A program made the position numbers and the translations under genes. 44,140 bases of DNA, from assembly GCA_038329845.1 (NCBI GenBank), contig JBBQNJ010000038.1, positions 1-44,140 of the forward strand, read 5' to 3'. Source of the DNA: JBBQNJ01 sp038329845 (lineage in GTDB: Bacteria; Planctomycetota; Phycisphaerae; Tepidisphaerales; Tepidisphaeraceae). The notes below the pieces were generated by a model. That model made no database searches. It saw only the letters and a program-made list of their open reading frames with translations, and was not told the origin of the DNA. This document shows positions 1-7,286 of this stretch, in pieces. Within the stretch, counting starts at the first letter, position 1, and each line of letters starts with the position of its first letter.

Positions 1-277
1 GCAGCATCGCCTGCAACGCCTCCAGCGGCAGGCGCATCCGCGCTTTGCAATAGGCCGCGGCGCTGAAGGGGAACCCGGCCAGACGACGCAGGTGTTCGAT
101 GGCGGTGTTGAACCACAGGGCTTGCAGGACGAACAGATGTACGGTCCGGACCGGCCCGAGTTTGCGTTCCCGCCATTGGTGTCTCGTCCGGCGGCAGGCC
201 GATTCGATCGCCTCGTCGGGAAGATGTTGATGAAGGTCCTGCTTGATCCGTTCCAACGCGCGTGATGCGATCGCCAT
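1..277 (-). CDS. IS4-family transposase, N-terminal part, runs off the window
   Basis: Reading the minus strand from the ATG at 277 gives 92 open codons to the window edge. The product begins MAIASRALERIKQDLHQH and contains CRRTRHQWRERKLGP, VRTVHLFVLQALWFNTAIEH and FSAAAYCKARMRLPL. These match the N-terminal region of planctomycete IS4-type DDE transposases, which carry a similar histidine/tryptophan block and an 'AYCxARxRLPL' segment. The catalytic DDE domain lies outside the window, so activity cannot be judged. GAAAGG about 10 bases before the ATG could be its ribosome-binding site. No neighbour shares its strand nearby, as expected for a mobile gene. Confidence 0.7.
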   Translation of the reverse strand, partial: MAIASRALERIKQDLHQHLPDEAIESACRRTRHQWRERKLGPVRTVHLFVLQALWFNTAIEHLRRLAGFPFSAAAYCKARMRLPLEALQAML

Positions 278-297
278 CCGTGGCCTTTCGTAAGAGG

Positions 298-321
298 ACT
301 GGGGGACTGGGGGACTGGGGG
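298..321. repeat. Tandem octamer ACTGGGGG x3
   Basis: Three perfect head-to-tail copies of ACTGGGGG lie just upstream of the IS4 transposase start. They run into a small hairpin, GGGG-TCAAA-CCCC, at 318-330. The array may mark the edge of the IS element or be a simple-sequence expansion; no terminal inverted repeat could be confirmed because the other end is outside the window. Confidence 0.8.
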
Positions 322-424
322 TCAAACCCCACTATAGTCTTCCCCCGCCGCGCCCGGCGACGGTCTGACACAAAGAAAGTTGCAGCAGTCGCTTACGACA
401 AACCGGTGACGAGTGGGGAGGCTT

Positions 425-515
425 AAGTGAATGGCATTCGAAATGTCCCCTTTCTTGGCTCCGCTTTCCTGGCTCCTGGATCGTGGCCTCGCTGGCGCTT
501 CGGGCTAACGTGATG
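425..515 (-). repeat. Planctomycete-type dispersed repeat (reads SPKRQRG / LARSASEA)
   Basis: On the minus strand 486-509 reads GTTAGCCCGAAGCGCCAGCG followed by AGGC, a sequence I recognise as a common intergenic repeat of planctomycetes; its frames give the spurious peptides SPKRQRG and LARSASEA. It is followed by a stretch ending in an AAGGGGACATTTCGAATGCC type block (minus strand), related to the GGGGAC-tipped elements elsewhere in this window. The rest of 278-1101 holds no convincing gene apart from the items listed separately. Recognition of the repeat is from memory. Confidence 0.5.
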
Positions 516-683
516 CGTTTGACGCATTCGTGACTTGCCGCACCTGAGCCGCTGATCGCGTTGCCGCTGGGAGCGGCATTCACCGCATCGGCAACCTGCT
601 CCAGCATTTACCGGCATTCGGCCTGCATCCGTGACACATAATCCTGGCGCTCCATCGTCAACAGCCGTTCCATGGCTCATCAT

Positions 684-705
684 AAAAAAACGGCCTCCGG
701 GCCGG
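684..705 (-). terminator. Rho-independent terminator on the minus strand
   Basis: The minus strand reads CGGCC-CGGA-GGCCG followed directly by seven T residues (plus-strand A tract at 684-690). This is a short but textbook intrinsic terminator. It abuts the stop codon of a short minus-strand reading frame (706-843), which is otherwise hard to support. Confidence 0.5.
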
Positions 706-843
706 TCATTCCCCCCCGATTAGACTATTTTTGACGCTCCCGCCAAAATTCGGGCACGCCCCGCAAATTTTCTCGTCGGTTTGCACCTTTCCTTTCGCCG
801 TGGGTTCGATATACTGCTGTAGGCCACACTGGGCGTCTACGCA
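706..843 (-). other. Short minus-strand open frame ending at a terminator; possible gene remnant
   Basis: A 45-codon open frame on the minus strand ends at TGA (706-708), one base before the terminator hairpin. It has no ATG; the only in-frame alternative start is GTG at 786, giving a 26-residue peptide with a CGAC pair and the end GGSVKNSLIGGE. Composition looks protein-like (charged residues, CxxC), but an in-frame TGA closes it upstream. It may be the 3' remnant of a decayed gene, or chance. No family is recognised. Confidence 0.2.
810..815 (+). promoter_or_regulatory. Candidate -10 box upstream of rho
   Basis: TATACT at 810-815 is a good -10 match in the otherwise unassigned rho upstream region; TTGCAC at 781-786 is too far (23-base spacer) to be a normal -35. 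If used, it would give rho a long leader of about 280 bases, which would fit the autoregulated leaders known for rho genes. Confidence 0.2.
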
Positions 844-1101
844 TCAGTCCCGTGGGGATGTGGCCAATCCAATGTTCCGTGGGCGGCGGGCGGTCCGAGG
901 GGATCGCTCGAGCGCTCGCCCAAAAAGTTCCCGACACGTCCGGAAGCGGCATAACCAGGGCCGGCGCAGATTCGTGACGGGCAAATCGATTGGGCTTGCG
1001 GGGTTCGGGATGCAGACAGTTCGCGCCCGGATCGACGCCACCGGTGAATCGACTTTCAACAATCCGCCTCTCGGTGCAGCGGCCCGGCGTAGCGGGCGGG
1101 A

Positions 1102-2229
1102 ATGCCGAAACGGCTTACGTCTTACGGGTATCACATGCCCCCAGCCAGCTTGGAAGGGATTCTTTATATCGCCGATGAGCGCAAGGACGGCCAACTGCGC
1201 GATCCGGTTCATCCCCTGCGCCCCTTGGGCCAGGGCATCTTCGTCCCGCGCCAGCTCATCAAGGACATGCGCTTGCGCTCGGGATTGATGCTCAAGGGCG
1301 ACGGCCAGGGCAAGACGATGCAGCGGATCCACAGCATCGAGGGACGCACTCCGGACGAATACGCCGGGGCAACGCATCTGTACGAGTCCACGGCGCTGGA
1401 CCCGCATCCGATGCTCAAGCTCGAGAACAGCCCCACCGAGTTCACCACCCGCGTGGTCGATATCCTCGCCCCGGTGGGATTCGGCCAGCGCGGGCTGATC
1501 GTCGCCCCGCCCCGGACCGGCAAGACCATCCTGCTGCAGAACATCGCCAAGGGCGTTCACGCGAATTATCCCGAAGTCGAGTTGGTCCTGCTGCTGATCG
1601 ACGAGCGCCCCGAGGAAGTCACGGACATGCGCCGCAATGTCCCGGGGACGGTCTTCGCCTCGAGCAATGACAACACCGTTGAAAAGCACCTGGACCTGGC
1701 CCAGCTCGTCATCGAGCGATGCAAACGAAAGGTCGAGTTCGGCGCGGATATCGTGGTGTTGCTCGATTCGCTCACCCGGCTGGGCCGAGCTTTCAACGTT
1801 GGCGGACCCAACGGCGGACGAACGATGTCCGGCGGGTTGGACAACCGCGCCCTGGAAATTCCCAAACGCCTGTTCGGCGCCGCCCGCAAAATTGAAGGCG
1901 GCGGATCGCTCACCATCATCGCCACCTGCCTGGTGGATACCGGCAGCCGCATGGACCAGGTGATTTTCGAGGAGTTCAAGGGCACCGGAAACCAGGAATT
2001 GACCCTCGACCGCAATCTCGCCAACCAGCGCATTTTTCCGGCGTTGAACATCGCCGAGAGCGGCACCCGCAAGGAAGAAAAGCTCCTGACCGAAAAGCAG
2101 CTCGCCGCGGCGAGGCAGATTCGCCGCCATCTGATGAACATGCCTCCGACGATGGCGATGAAGACGCTGCTGGAGGTGCTGGCCAAGAACAAGTCCAACG
2201 ATGCGTTGTACGCGGCGATGAAAGTGTAG
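1102..2229 (+). CDS. rho: Transcription termination factor Rho
   Basis: A 375-residue hexameric RNA helicase/ATPase that ends transcription of untranslated RNA. Walker A is GLIVAPPRTGKT (131-142), Walker B DIVVLLD (216-222), and the RNA-contacting EEFKGTGNQEL segment is at 290-300; all ATPase features look intact. Rho of E. coli is 419 residues; this one lacks the N-terminal helical Rho_N domain, and the RNA-binding cold-shock-like domain starts almost at once (SLEGILYIAD, 16-25). The aromatic RNA-binding motif (GFGFLR in E. coli) is replaced by KDGQLRD. An alternative start is Met12 (1135). The ATG at 1102 was kept because neither start has a clear ribosome-binding site. The antisense open frames here are shadows. 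Confidence 0.95.
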   Translation: MPKRLTSYGYHMPPASLEGILYIADERKDGQLRDPVHPLRPLGQGIFVPRQLIKDMRLRSGLMLKGDGQGKTMQRIHSIEGRTPDEYAGATHLYESTALDPHPMLKLENSPTEFTTRVVDILAPVGFGQRGLIVAPPRTGKTILLQNIAKGVHANYPEVELVLLLIDERPEEVTDMRRNVPGTVFASSNDNTVEKHLDLAQLVIERCKRKVEFGADIVVLLDSLTRLGRAFNVGGPNGGRTMSGGLDNRALEIPKRLFGAARKIEGGGSLTIIATCLVDTGSRMDQVIFEEFKGTGNQELTLDRNLANQRIFPALNIAESGTRKEEKLLTEKQLAAARQIRRHLMNMPPTMAMKTLLEVLAKNKSNDALYAAMKV

Positions 2230-2297
2230 GACCATCGCGGGATTGATCAGGTTGCCGCCGCAGTCGACGTCCAATGGGCCTTGACGCTTCATTCCCC

Positions 2298-2317
2298 GGA
2301 TTTGAAATCTGAAATCC
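2298..2317. repeat. Copy of dispersed AAATCTGAAATC motif
   Basis: The spacer between rho and the next gene contains GGATTTGAAATCTGAAATCC with the core 12-mer AAATCTGAAATC at 2305-2316. The same 12-mer occurs at three other intergenic places in this window (near 36190, 39568 and 42320). Confidence 0.7.
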
Positions 2318-2370
2318 GAGAGCGGTCGGCCAACCCATCATCGGGGAGGTTTTTTCAGGCGAGATTGGCC

Positions 2371-2655
2371 ATGAAGTTCGGGCGCATCAAGCGACAACAC
2401 GGGCGCGTGGGCGGGCTGGATGCGATCCTCAACCGGATCATCGCCGAATGCCCACATGTGACACGGATCGTCCCCGGACGCATCAAGGTCCGCCGCGGCC
2501 ATACGCCGGCGAGCTTCAAGGTCCAGTACCCCACCGAAGCCGGCCTCAAATGCCTCTACACGGGCACCGGCGCCGTGCAGGAGGTCTTCCTGATCTGCGC
2601 CGATCCCGACGCGGCCCGGAAATGGATCGCCGAACAAGCACCGGCGCTGCGCTGA
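2371..2655 (+). CDS. DUF2103-like small protein
   Basis: A 94-residue protein beginning MKFGRIKRQHGRVGGLD. Two short blocks resemble the DUF2103 family of predicted metal-binding proteins: VTRIVPGRIKVRRG in the middle and TGTGAVQEVFLICADP near the end. The function of that family is not established. I started the gene at 2371 rather than at the longer upstream frame because the conserved block begins there and the upstream part reads through the spacer repeat. It is followed after 85 bases by the broken helicase gene on the same strand. It has few cysteines or histidines, so metal binding is not obvious from this sequence. Confidence 0.5.
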   Translation: MKFGRIKRQHGRVGGLDAILNRIIAECPHVTRIVPGRIKVRRGHTPASFKVQYPTEAGLKCLYTGTGAVQEVFLICADPDAARKWIAEQAPALR

Positions 2656-2740
2656 TCCCTCTCGTTTCACCGAGCGCGCCGCGCGCCATTGGCCCGGTTC
2701 GCTCGGGAACAGACCCGCGACAAGCGGCGCGCGGTCCAGT

Positions 2741-4855
2741 ATGATTCGATTCGTCGTCCCGCTGCGGCGACGGATCATGCCCGACCTCGAAGCCGCCTTC
2801 GATCCCACTTCATTCAAATCCCAGCTCGCCGAACTGGCCCGTAAGTACAAGCTGGTCGGGTGGGACAAAATCGCCCATTATCATCATGCGCGGCTGGTGA
2901 TCGCCATGATTGAGGCCTTCGGCGACGATCGCCGCGCGGTTTTTCATATCGAAACTCGCAGCGGCAACCATTCGATCCCCCGCCCGGACCTGATCCTCAT
3001 CCACCCCGAGGTCGGCGTCCTGGTCGTCGAACACAAGGGCATCTCCCTCACCGACGTGCAAGGCGTCAATGGCACTGATTTGCGCCTGTTGCGCGAGGGT
3101 CGATTGAAATTCGAAGACCCGTTTCACCAAGCCGAAAAGGTAGCTTTTCGCTTGCAGGGCCTGGTCCTCAAACGGGTCGAACGATCCCAGGTTCTGTTCC
3201 TTCACACCGCGGCGCTTCCGAGGATCGCTCAAGACGACTTCGAGCGGCAATTTCAGGTCCGCTGGCCCGCCGAGACTCTCTTCGCGGACGCGTTCATCAA
3301 CCCGATGGAACTACGAACGCGAATTCTGGCGTTCGCCAGGGATCGGCAATGTCGGGCGGGAATCGGCTGCCGCCTATCCAAGCGCGCGTACGATGCGGTT
3401 TGTCTGATCCTCGACGGCAGAAGCTTCCTGCACTCCCCGCGCAAGCTCTATATTGAAGATGCCGAAGGGGGTCTGCTGGGGCCGCAAATCCAGGAGATGG
3501 AGCTGGGTCTGAAAGAGCCTACGACCCAGCAGCAACAGTACGGTGCCGCCGACCTGCGCGGCCAGCATCGGCTGTTTCGCAGCGTGGCGGACAGCGGCAA
3601 GTCGATCATGCTCGCGCTCAGCGCCGCCCAGACCCTCGGGCGGCATCGGGTCGAATCCGGGGATCTATTTGAAAACTCGGGTGCCGCGCCGCGCCGATGC
3701 CGTGTTCTGGTTGTCTGCTTCAATCGCACGCTGGTCTACTACCTCAAGCAGCGAATCGAGGATCGCTACAGCCGGCTCACCTGGGAGAAGCCGTCGACCG
3801 AAGCCTTGACCCTTCTGCACTTCGAGCGACTGATAAAGACTCTGGAAAACCGCGAGCCGCAGCTCGCCACCGGCATGAGCTACGATCAGAAACAGGCCCG
3901 CGCTGAAGCGCTATGCGGCGCTTTCGATTCGTTGGATGAGACAACCAAAGACGCCCTCGGTTTCGACGCGGTGTATGTCGATGAAGCCCAGGATCTGTTA
4001 CCTGTGGAGATTTCGTTCCTGCTGAAGCTGGCGAAGAGAGATGAGCAGGGGCGGCAGACGTTCATCGTGTTTTACGACAATGCCCAGAACATTTACGGCG
4101 TGACCCAGCCGGTTTGGGAGCAAGTGGGATTGAAGATCGGCGGACGAACGGTCTTTCTCGATTAATGCCTTCGCAACACGGTTCAGACGCTTTCGCTGGC
4201 GTTCAATGTCCTGGTCGGCGCCTACGCCCCCGAGGGCGTTCGCGTGCAGGCTCGGAAATTCGCCGATGTGGGGAGTCTTCGCCAGCGCGGCCTGATCGAG
4301 GAAATCGACGGGCGTTTTCAGTTGCACTTCGTCCCCCCCAAGGGACCGCTGCCGCTGGTGCGCTGCTACCCCTCCCGCCGGGCCGAGGTTCAGGGAACCG
4401 CCGGCGAGATTCGACGCCTCGTCCAGGAGCAGCGCGTCTTGCCCAGCGATATTCTCGTTTTGTACCGAAGCCACCACGCTTATAGCGGCGATCTGGTCCC
4501 GGCGCTGGAAAAAGCGATGGGCGGTCCCAACCGCCTTCGCCAGGTCCGCAGCGACGATACCCAGAGCAAATCCCGTCCGCTGATCGAGGACGGCAAACTC
4601 ACGATCAGCACCATCGCCAGTTCAAAGGGATATGACGCTCCGGTGGTCTTCCTCCTGGGCGCTGACGAGTTGGCAACCGATACCCGGGGCCGGGCCGCCT
4701 TTTACGTAGGGGCGACGCGGGCCAAGCTCCAGCTCACGATCAGCGGCGTCGTCCACGATCAGCCTACGCTTCTCGACGAGATCGCCCGCACCGCCGCCGC
4801 CCTGGGACCGGCCGACCGCGTTGTCTGGTATGCCCCGCCATCCCGTGCGAATTAG
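2741..4855 (+). pseudogene. NERD-nuclease/UvrD-like helicase, interrupted by an in-frame TAA
   Basis: One reading frame of 705 codons encodes a NERD domain followed by a superfamily 1 helicase, but a TAA at 4163-4165 splits it. Before the stop: PD-(D/E)xK-type residues D83 and E97-H-K99 (VVEHKG), the Walker B motif VDEAQD (D414EAQ) and motif III-like VFYDNAQNIYG. After the stop the same frame continues CLRNTVQTLSLAFN, then AFYVGATRAKLQLTIS (motif VI). The P-loop is also damaged: where relatives have GxAGSGKT this reads SVADSGKS, losing two glycines. Both lesions suggest decay rather than a sequencing slip. The stop could come from a CAA to TAA change. An alternative start is the ATG at 2777. 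A split two-polypeptide protein is possible, restarting at GTG 4244, but less likely. Confidence 0.75.
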
Positions 4856-4860
4856 CGATC

Positions 4861-4913
4861 GGGGTGCAGGCTTCCAGCCTACCTGGGCGCTGCGGGCTGG
4901 AAGCCCGCACCCC
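4861..4913. repeat. Inverted repeat, copy 1 (GTGCAGGCTTCCAGCC type)
   Basis: Arms of 19 bases at 4861-4879 and 4895-4913 pair with one mismatch (GGGGTGCAGGCTTCCAGCC against its complement). A second copy of the same element is at 5008-5054. Such palindromes are common intergenic units in planctomycetes and would form strong RNA hairpins. Confidence 0.85.
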
Positions 4914-5007
4914 AAATGTGCCGTGCAGCGAGCCATGCGGGGTCGGCGCACTCCAGACGCTGACGCGGGGAAAATGCAGCCATCCAGAACTGCGCGGCTC
5001 CCGTGGA

Positions 5008-5054
5008 GTGCAGGCTTCCAGCCTGCCTCGGCGATGCAGGCTGGAAGCCTGCAC
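5008..5054. repeat. Inverted repeat, copy 2 (perfect 19-bp arms)
   Basis: GTGCAGGCTTCCAGCCTGC at 5008-5026 is perfectly complementary to 5036-5054 with a 9-base loop. It lies between the convergent broken helicase and lipoprotein genes. It has no T tract, so it is not a classic terminator, but it could block 3' exonucleases from both directions. Confidence 0.85.
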
Positions 5055-5076
5055 CACAAATAGTCATGCACATCAA

Positions 5077-5136
5077 GGGATTCCAGAGCCCCTTCACCGT
5101 CCGAAAGGGATTCGAGGTCCCCTTCATCGTCCAAAA
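5077..5136. repeat. Two imperfect 30-bp direct repeats
   Basis: Units 5077-5106 and 5107-5136 share GGGATTC, the CCCCTTCA block and CGTCC with a few differences. The second unit overlaps the stop codon of the lipoprotein gene, so its last codons lie inside a repeat. Confidence 0.65.
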
Positions 5137-6074
5137 CCGATCGCCAACCGCAGCCCGTCGCGGGCGTCGAACTTCATCCAGCGCACCTGGGTCCGGTCAT
5201 CGGCAAAACGCATCAGCGGCCGGATCTCCTGCTCGGTCTTGCGCATCTTCATTTCCAGGAAGCTCGCCACCAGGGTGCCCAGGGCATCTTCGCCGCGGGC
5301 CTGGCCGTTGGAGAAGTGGACGCGGAAGCGATCGTCGATCTCCATCCGTCCATGCACGCTGAACGTCACGGGCACGAGCAGAATGCTCGACTCGACGCGC
5401 AACGCGCCTTCCAGCGAGCCCGGATCATCCGAGCGCAGGTCGATGCTCACCGATTTCACGTTCGCCCCGACGTGCGCCGCCCCGCGGCGAAGTATCTGGA
5501 GCGCCGCCTGCGGCAAATCCTTCCCGGAAAGCGAGATTTCAAGAAACCCTTGTTCGGCGCCGGCGAGGATCAGGCCGGATTGATTCCGCGAATCGCGCAC
5601 GATGCGCACGTCGGCCATGCGGGCGCTGGTCCAGAGGTTGACCTGAGCCTGCTCGAACCAGAGCGGGGTCGCCAGGTAGTCGAGCTGCGCCACCCGCGAT
5701 CGCGTCAGTTCCACCGCGCCGACCTCGAGCTGGCGGGGCAGGTACTCGATGCGCACCTTGGCGCCCGAGACATCCACCCGCAGCGTGTCCAGCCACGAAA
5801 GCTCATCGCCGATCACGCTCACCGGGCGGGTCGTGGCCGAGGGTAGTTCCAGCCGCAGACGGTACGCCTGAAGGATCGAACTCTCCAGTTCCCCGACCGA
5901 GCCGGGCGCGGGGCCGGGCGATAAGGGAAAACCCGCCATGCCGCGCCGACCATCGAGGATCGGCGGGCCTACCGCCTTTTGCGTTGCCGGCGGCTTGGGT
6001 GCGGCGCAGGCGGCCAAGCCTATGAGCAGCATCCCCGGAATGATCATCCGCCAAAAACCCATCGTGCGGATCAT
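5124..6074 (-). CDS. Predicted lipoprotein of unknown function
   Basis: A 316-residue protein with a short charged start (MIRTMGFWR), a hydrophobic segment and a lipobox LAAC, so Cys23 would be lipidated and the protein held in a membrane. The mature part opens with a proline/alanine-rich stretch and then an all-beta-looking region with no motif I recognise. The frame is open further upstream, to 6245, but that part overlaps the divergent bpt start and lacks signal-peptide character, so I chose the Met at 6074. The gene faces away from bpt with 94 bases between starts. No function is proposed. The last codons are inside a 30-bp direct repeat. Confidence 0.7.
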   Translation of the reverse strand: MIRTMGFWRMIIPGMLLIGLAACAAPKPPATQKAVGPPILDGRRGMAGFPLSPGPAPGSVGELESSILQAYRLRLELPSATTRPVSVIGDELSWLDTLRVDVSGAKVRIEYLPRQLEVGAVELTRSRVAQLDYLATPLWFEQAQVNLWTSARMADVRIVRDSRNQSGLILAGAEQGFLEISLSGKDLPQAALQILRRGAAHVGANVKSVSIDLRSDDPGSLEGALRVESSILLVPVTFSVHGRMEIDDRFRVHFSNGQARGEDALGTLVASFLEMKMRKTEQEIRPLMRFADDRTQVRWMKFDARDGLRLAIGFGR

Positions 6075-6153
6075 AGGCGTTCGTTTTTCGCGGGCTGGGA
6101 GGGATCGTTGGCGACAATTCCGCTCGGCGAACCAATTTCCCGCCGGCCGAGGG

Positions 6154-6159
6154 TATGAT
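6154..6159 (+). promoter_or_regulatory. Candidate -10 box of bpt, nearly leaderless
   Basis: TATGAT lies 9 bases before the bpt ATG at 6169, so a transcript from it would begin about 2-3 bases before the start codon. No good -35 is visible. There is also no clear Shine-Dalgarno sequence, which agrees with leaderless translation. Confidence 0.25.
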
Positions 6160-6168
6160 CCGGGCGAT

Positions 6169-6954
6169 ATGACCGAGGCGTTCGGCGAATGCGCGAGCTG
6201 TCCCTGGCCGGCGGTGACGCCCCCGGTGACAGTGCCGCTGGGCATTGCGCCGGAGCATCCGTGCCCCTATCTGCCGGGTCGCTCGATGCAGGCCCGCGGG
6301 CTGTATGCGGTGAATCTCTCGAGCGAGCTATACGAGCGGTTCGTCGAGGCCGGTTTTCGGCGATCGGGCTACCTGGTCTACCAGCCGATCTGCCGCGGCT
6401 GCCGGGCGTGCGTTTCGATTCGGATCCCGGTCGATCGCTTCGCGCCGACCCGATCCCAGCGTCGCTGCGCTGGTCGCAACGCAGATCTTCGCGTGACCGT
6501 GGCCGAGCCGGCCGCGACGGATGAGAAGCACGCTTTGTATTCTCGCTATCTTCGTCGTCGCCACGCCGCAAGCGAGGCGGATTCGTTCGAGCAATTCGAG
6601 CAGTTCCTGTATCGCTCCCCGGTCCGCACGCTCGAGTTCACCTATCGGCTGGGCGAGCGCCTGCTGGCGGTGGGCATTTGCGATCTGACCGACCGTTCGC
6701 TCTCGAGCGTCTATTTTTACTTCGATCCCGACGATCCTCGTCGCGGCCTGGGCACCTTCGGGGCGATGCACGAGATCGAATTCGCGCGGCAGTGGGGGCG
6801 GCGCTGGTATCACCTTGGCTATTGGATCGCCGGGTGCAAAACCATGGCGTACAAGTCGAATTTCGGACCCAACCAACGGTTGGCGACGACAGGGGTGTGG
6901 GTTGAGATGGATTGTGGTGGAGGCATCCTGCCTACTGCTGCGCCAGCCGTTTGA
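6169..6954 (+). CDS. bpt: Aspartate/glutamate leucyltransferase (Bpt/ATE family)
   Basis: A 261-residue aminoacyl-tRNA-protein transferase that adds leucine to proteins starting with Asp or Glu, marking them for ClpAP-type degradation (N-degron pathway). Recognisable family blocks are CPYLPGRSMQARGLYA (32-47), ERFVEAGFRRSGYLVYQP with the CRGCRACVSIRIP cluster, and FAPTRSQRR; later SSVYFYFDP, GLGTFGAMHEIEFA and YHLGYWIAGCKTMAYKSNF. The assignment to Bpt rather than eukaryote-like Ate1 rests on length and these motifs. The last 14 or so residues (DCGGGILPTAAPAV) are encoded by the first unit of a 63-bp tandem repeat, so the natural C terminus was probably replaced. It has no same-strand partner upstream. 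Confidence 0.85.
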   Translation: MTEAFGECASCPWPAVTPPVTVPLGIAPEHPCPYLPGRSMQARGLYAVNLSSELYERFVEAGFRRSGYLVYQPICRGCRACVSIRIPVDRFAPTRSQRRCAGRNADLRVTVAEPAATDEKHALYSRYLRRRHAASEADSFEQFEQFLYRSPVRTLEFTYRLGERLLAVGICDLTDRSLSSVYFYFDPDDPRRGLGTFGAMHEIEFARQWGRRWYHLGYWIAGCKTMAYKSNFGPNQRLATTGVWVEMDCGGGILPTAAPAV

Positions 6955-7136
6955 AGGCCGGTACTGGGGATAAATCGTGGTGGAGGCATCCTGCCTGCTG
7001 CTGCGCCAGCCGTTCAAAAGCCGGCACCCCGGATAAATTGTAATGCAGGTATCGTGCCTGCCGCTGCCCCTGCGTCAGCCGTTCAAAGGCCCGCACCGCG
7101 GTTAAATTGGGGTGCAGGCTTGCCTCCTGCCTCGGG
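6907..7136. repeat. 63-69 bp tandem repeat, about 3.5 units
   Basis: Units at 6907-6969, 6970-7032 and 7033-7101 and a partial fourth at 7102-7136 share the pattern (A)TAAATYGTGGTGGAGGCATC, CCTGCCTGCTGCTGCGCCAGCCGTTCAAA (given in two pieces) and a GC-rich end. Units 1 and 2 are exactly 63 bases apart and nearly identical; units 3 and 4 diverge. The array fills the spacer between bpt and the cytochrome operon and supplies the bpt stop codon. Spacing and lack of distinct spacers exclude a CRISPR array. Confidence 0.85.
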
Positions 7137-7209
7137 ACCCATTCCAGGCGGGGGTTCTGGATGTCATCATCCAGATTGTCCGGTTCGCCGGAGAAATTTT
7201 TCTTTTACG

Positions 7210-7237
7210 TTGACTCAAAGCCGGACAAAGATATCCT
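7210..7237 (+). promoter_or_regulatory. Sigma-70-type promoter of the multihaem cytochrome operon
   Basis: TTGACT (7210-7215), a 16-base spacer and TATCCT (7232-7237) stand 50 bases upstream of the Fe-S/NrfD gene. Expected transcription start is near 7244, inside an inverted repeat that could act as operator or leader hairpin. Upstream sequence is the tandem repeat and an AT-richer stretch. Confidence 0.45.
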
Positions 7238-7244
7238 AATAGTA

Positions 7245-7271
7245 CGGCTTCGTGAAAATCTTCACGAGCCG
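7245..7271 (+). promoter_or_regulatory. Inverted repeat at the operon transcription start
   Basis: CGGCT(T)CGTGAA, loop AATC, TTCACGAGCCG forms an 11-bp stem with one bulged T exactly where transcription should begin. It could be an operator for a dimeric regulator or a 5' mRNA-stabilising hairpin. It does not resemble an FNR box. Confidence 0.45.
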
Positions 7272-7286
7272 GGAGTGCCTGAACCT

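Noticed and set aside
844..2292. Long minus-strand open frame opposite rho
   Set aside because: Shadow of a strongly conserved gene in GC-rich DNA; its product shows no family features.
4163..4165. Recoding (readthrough) of the helicase stop codon
   Set aside because: TAA is not a selenocysteine or pyrrolysine codon, no recoding structure is evident and the P-loop is also degenerate, so decay explains it better.
6907..7136. Possible CRISPR array
   Set aside because: Units are contiguous 63-69 bp tandem copies without constant short repeats and unique spacers, and no cas gene is near.
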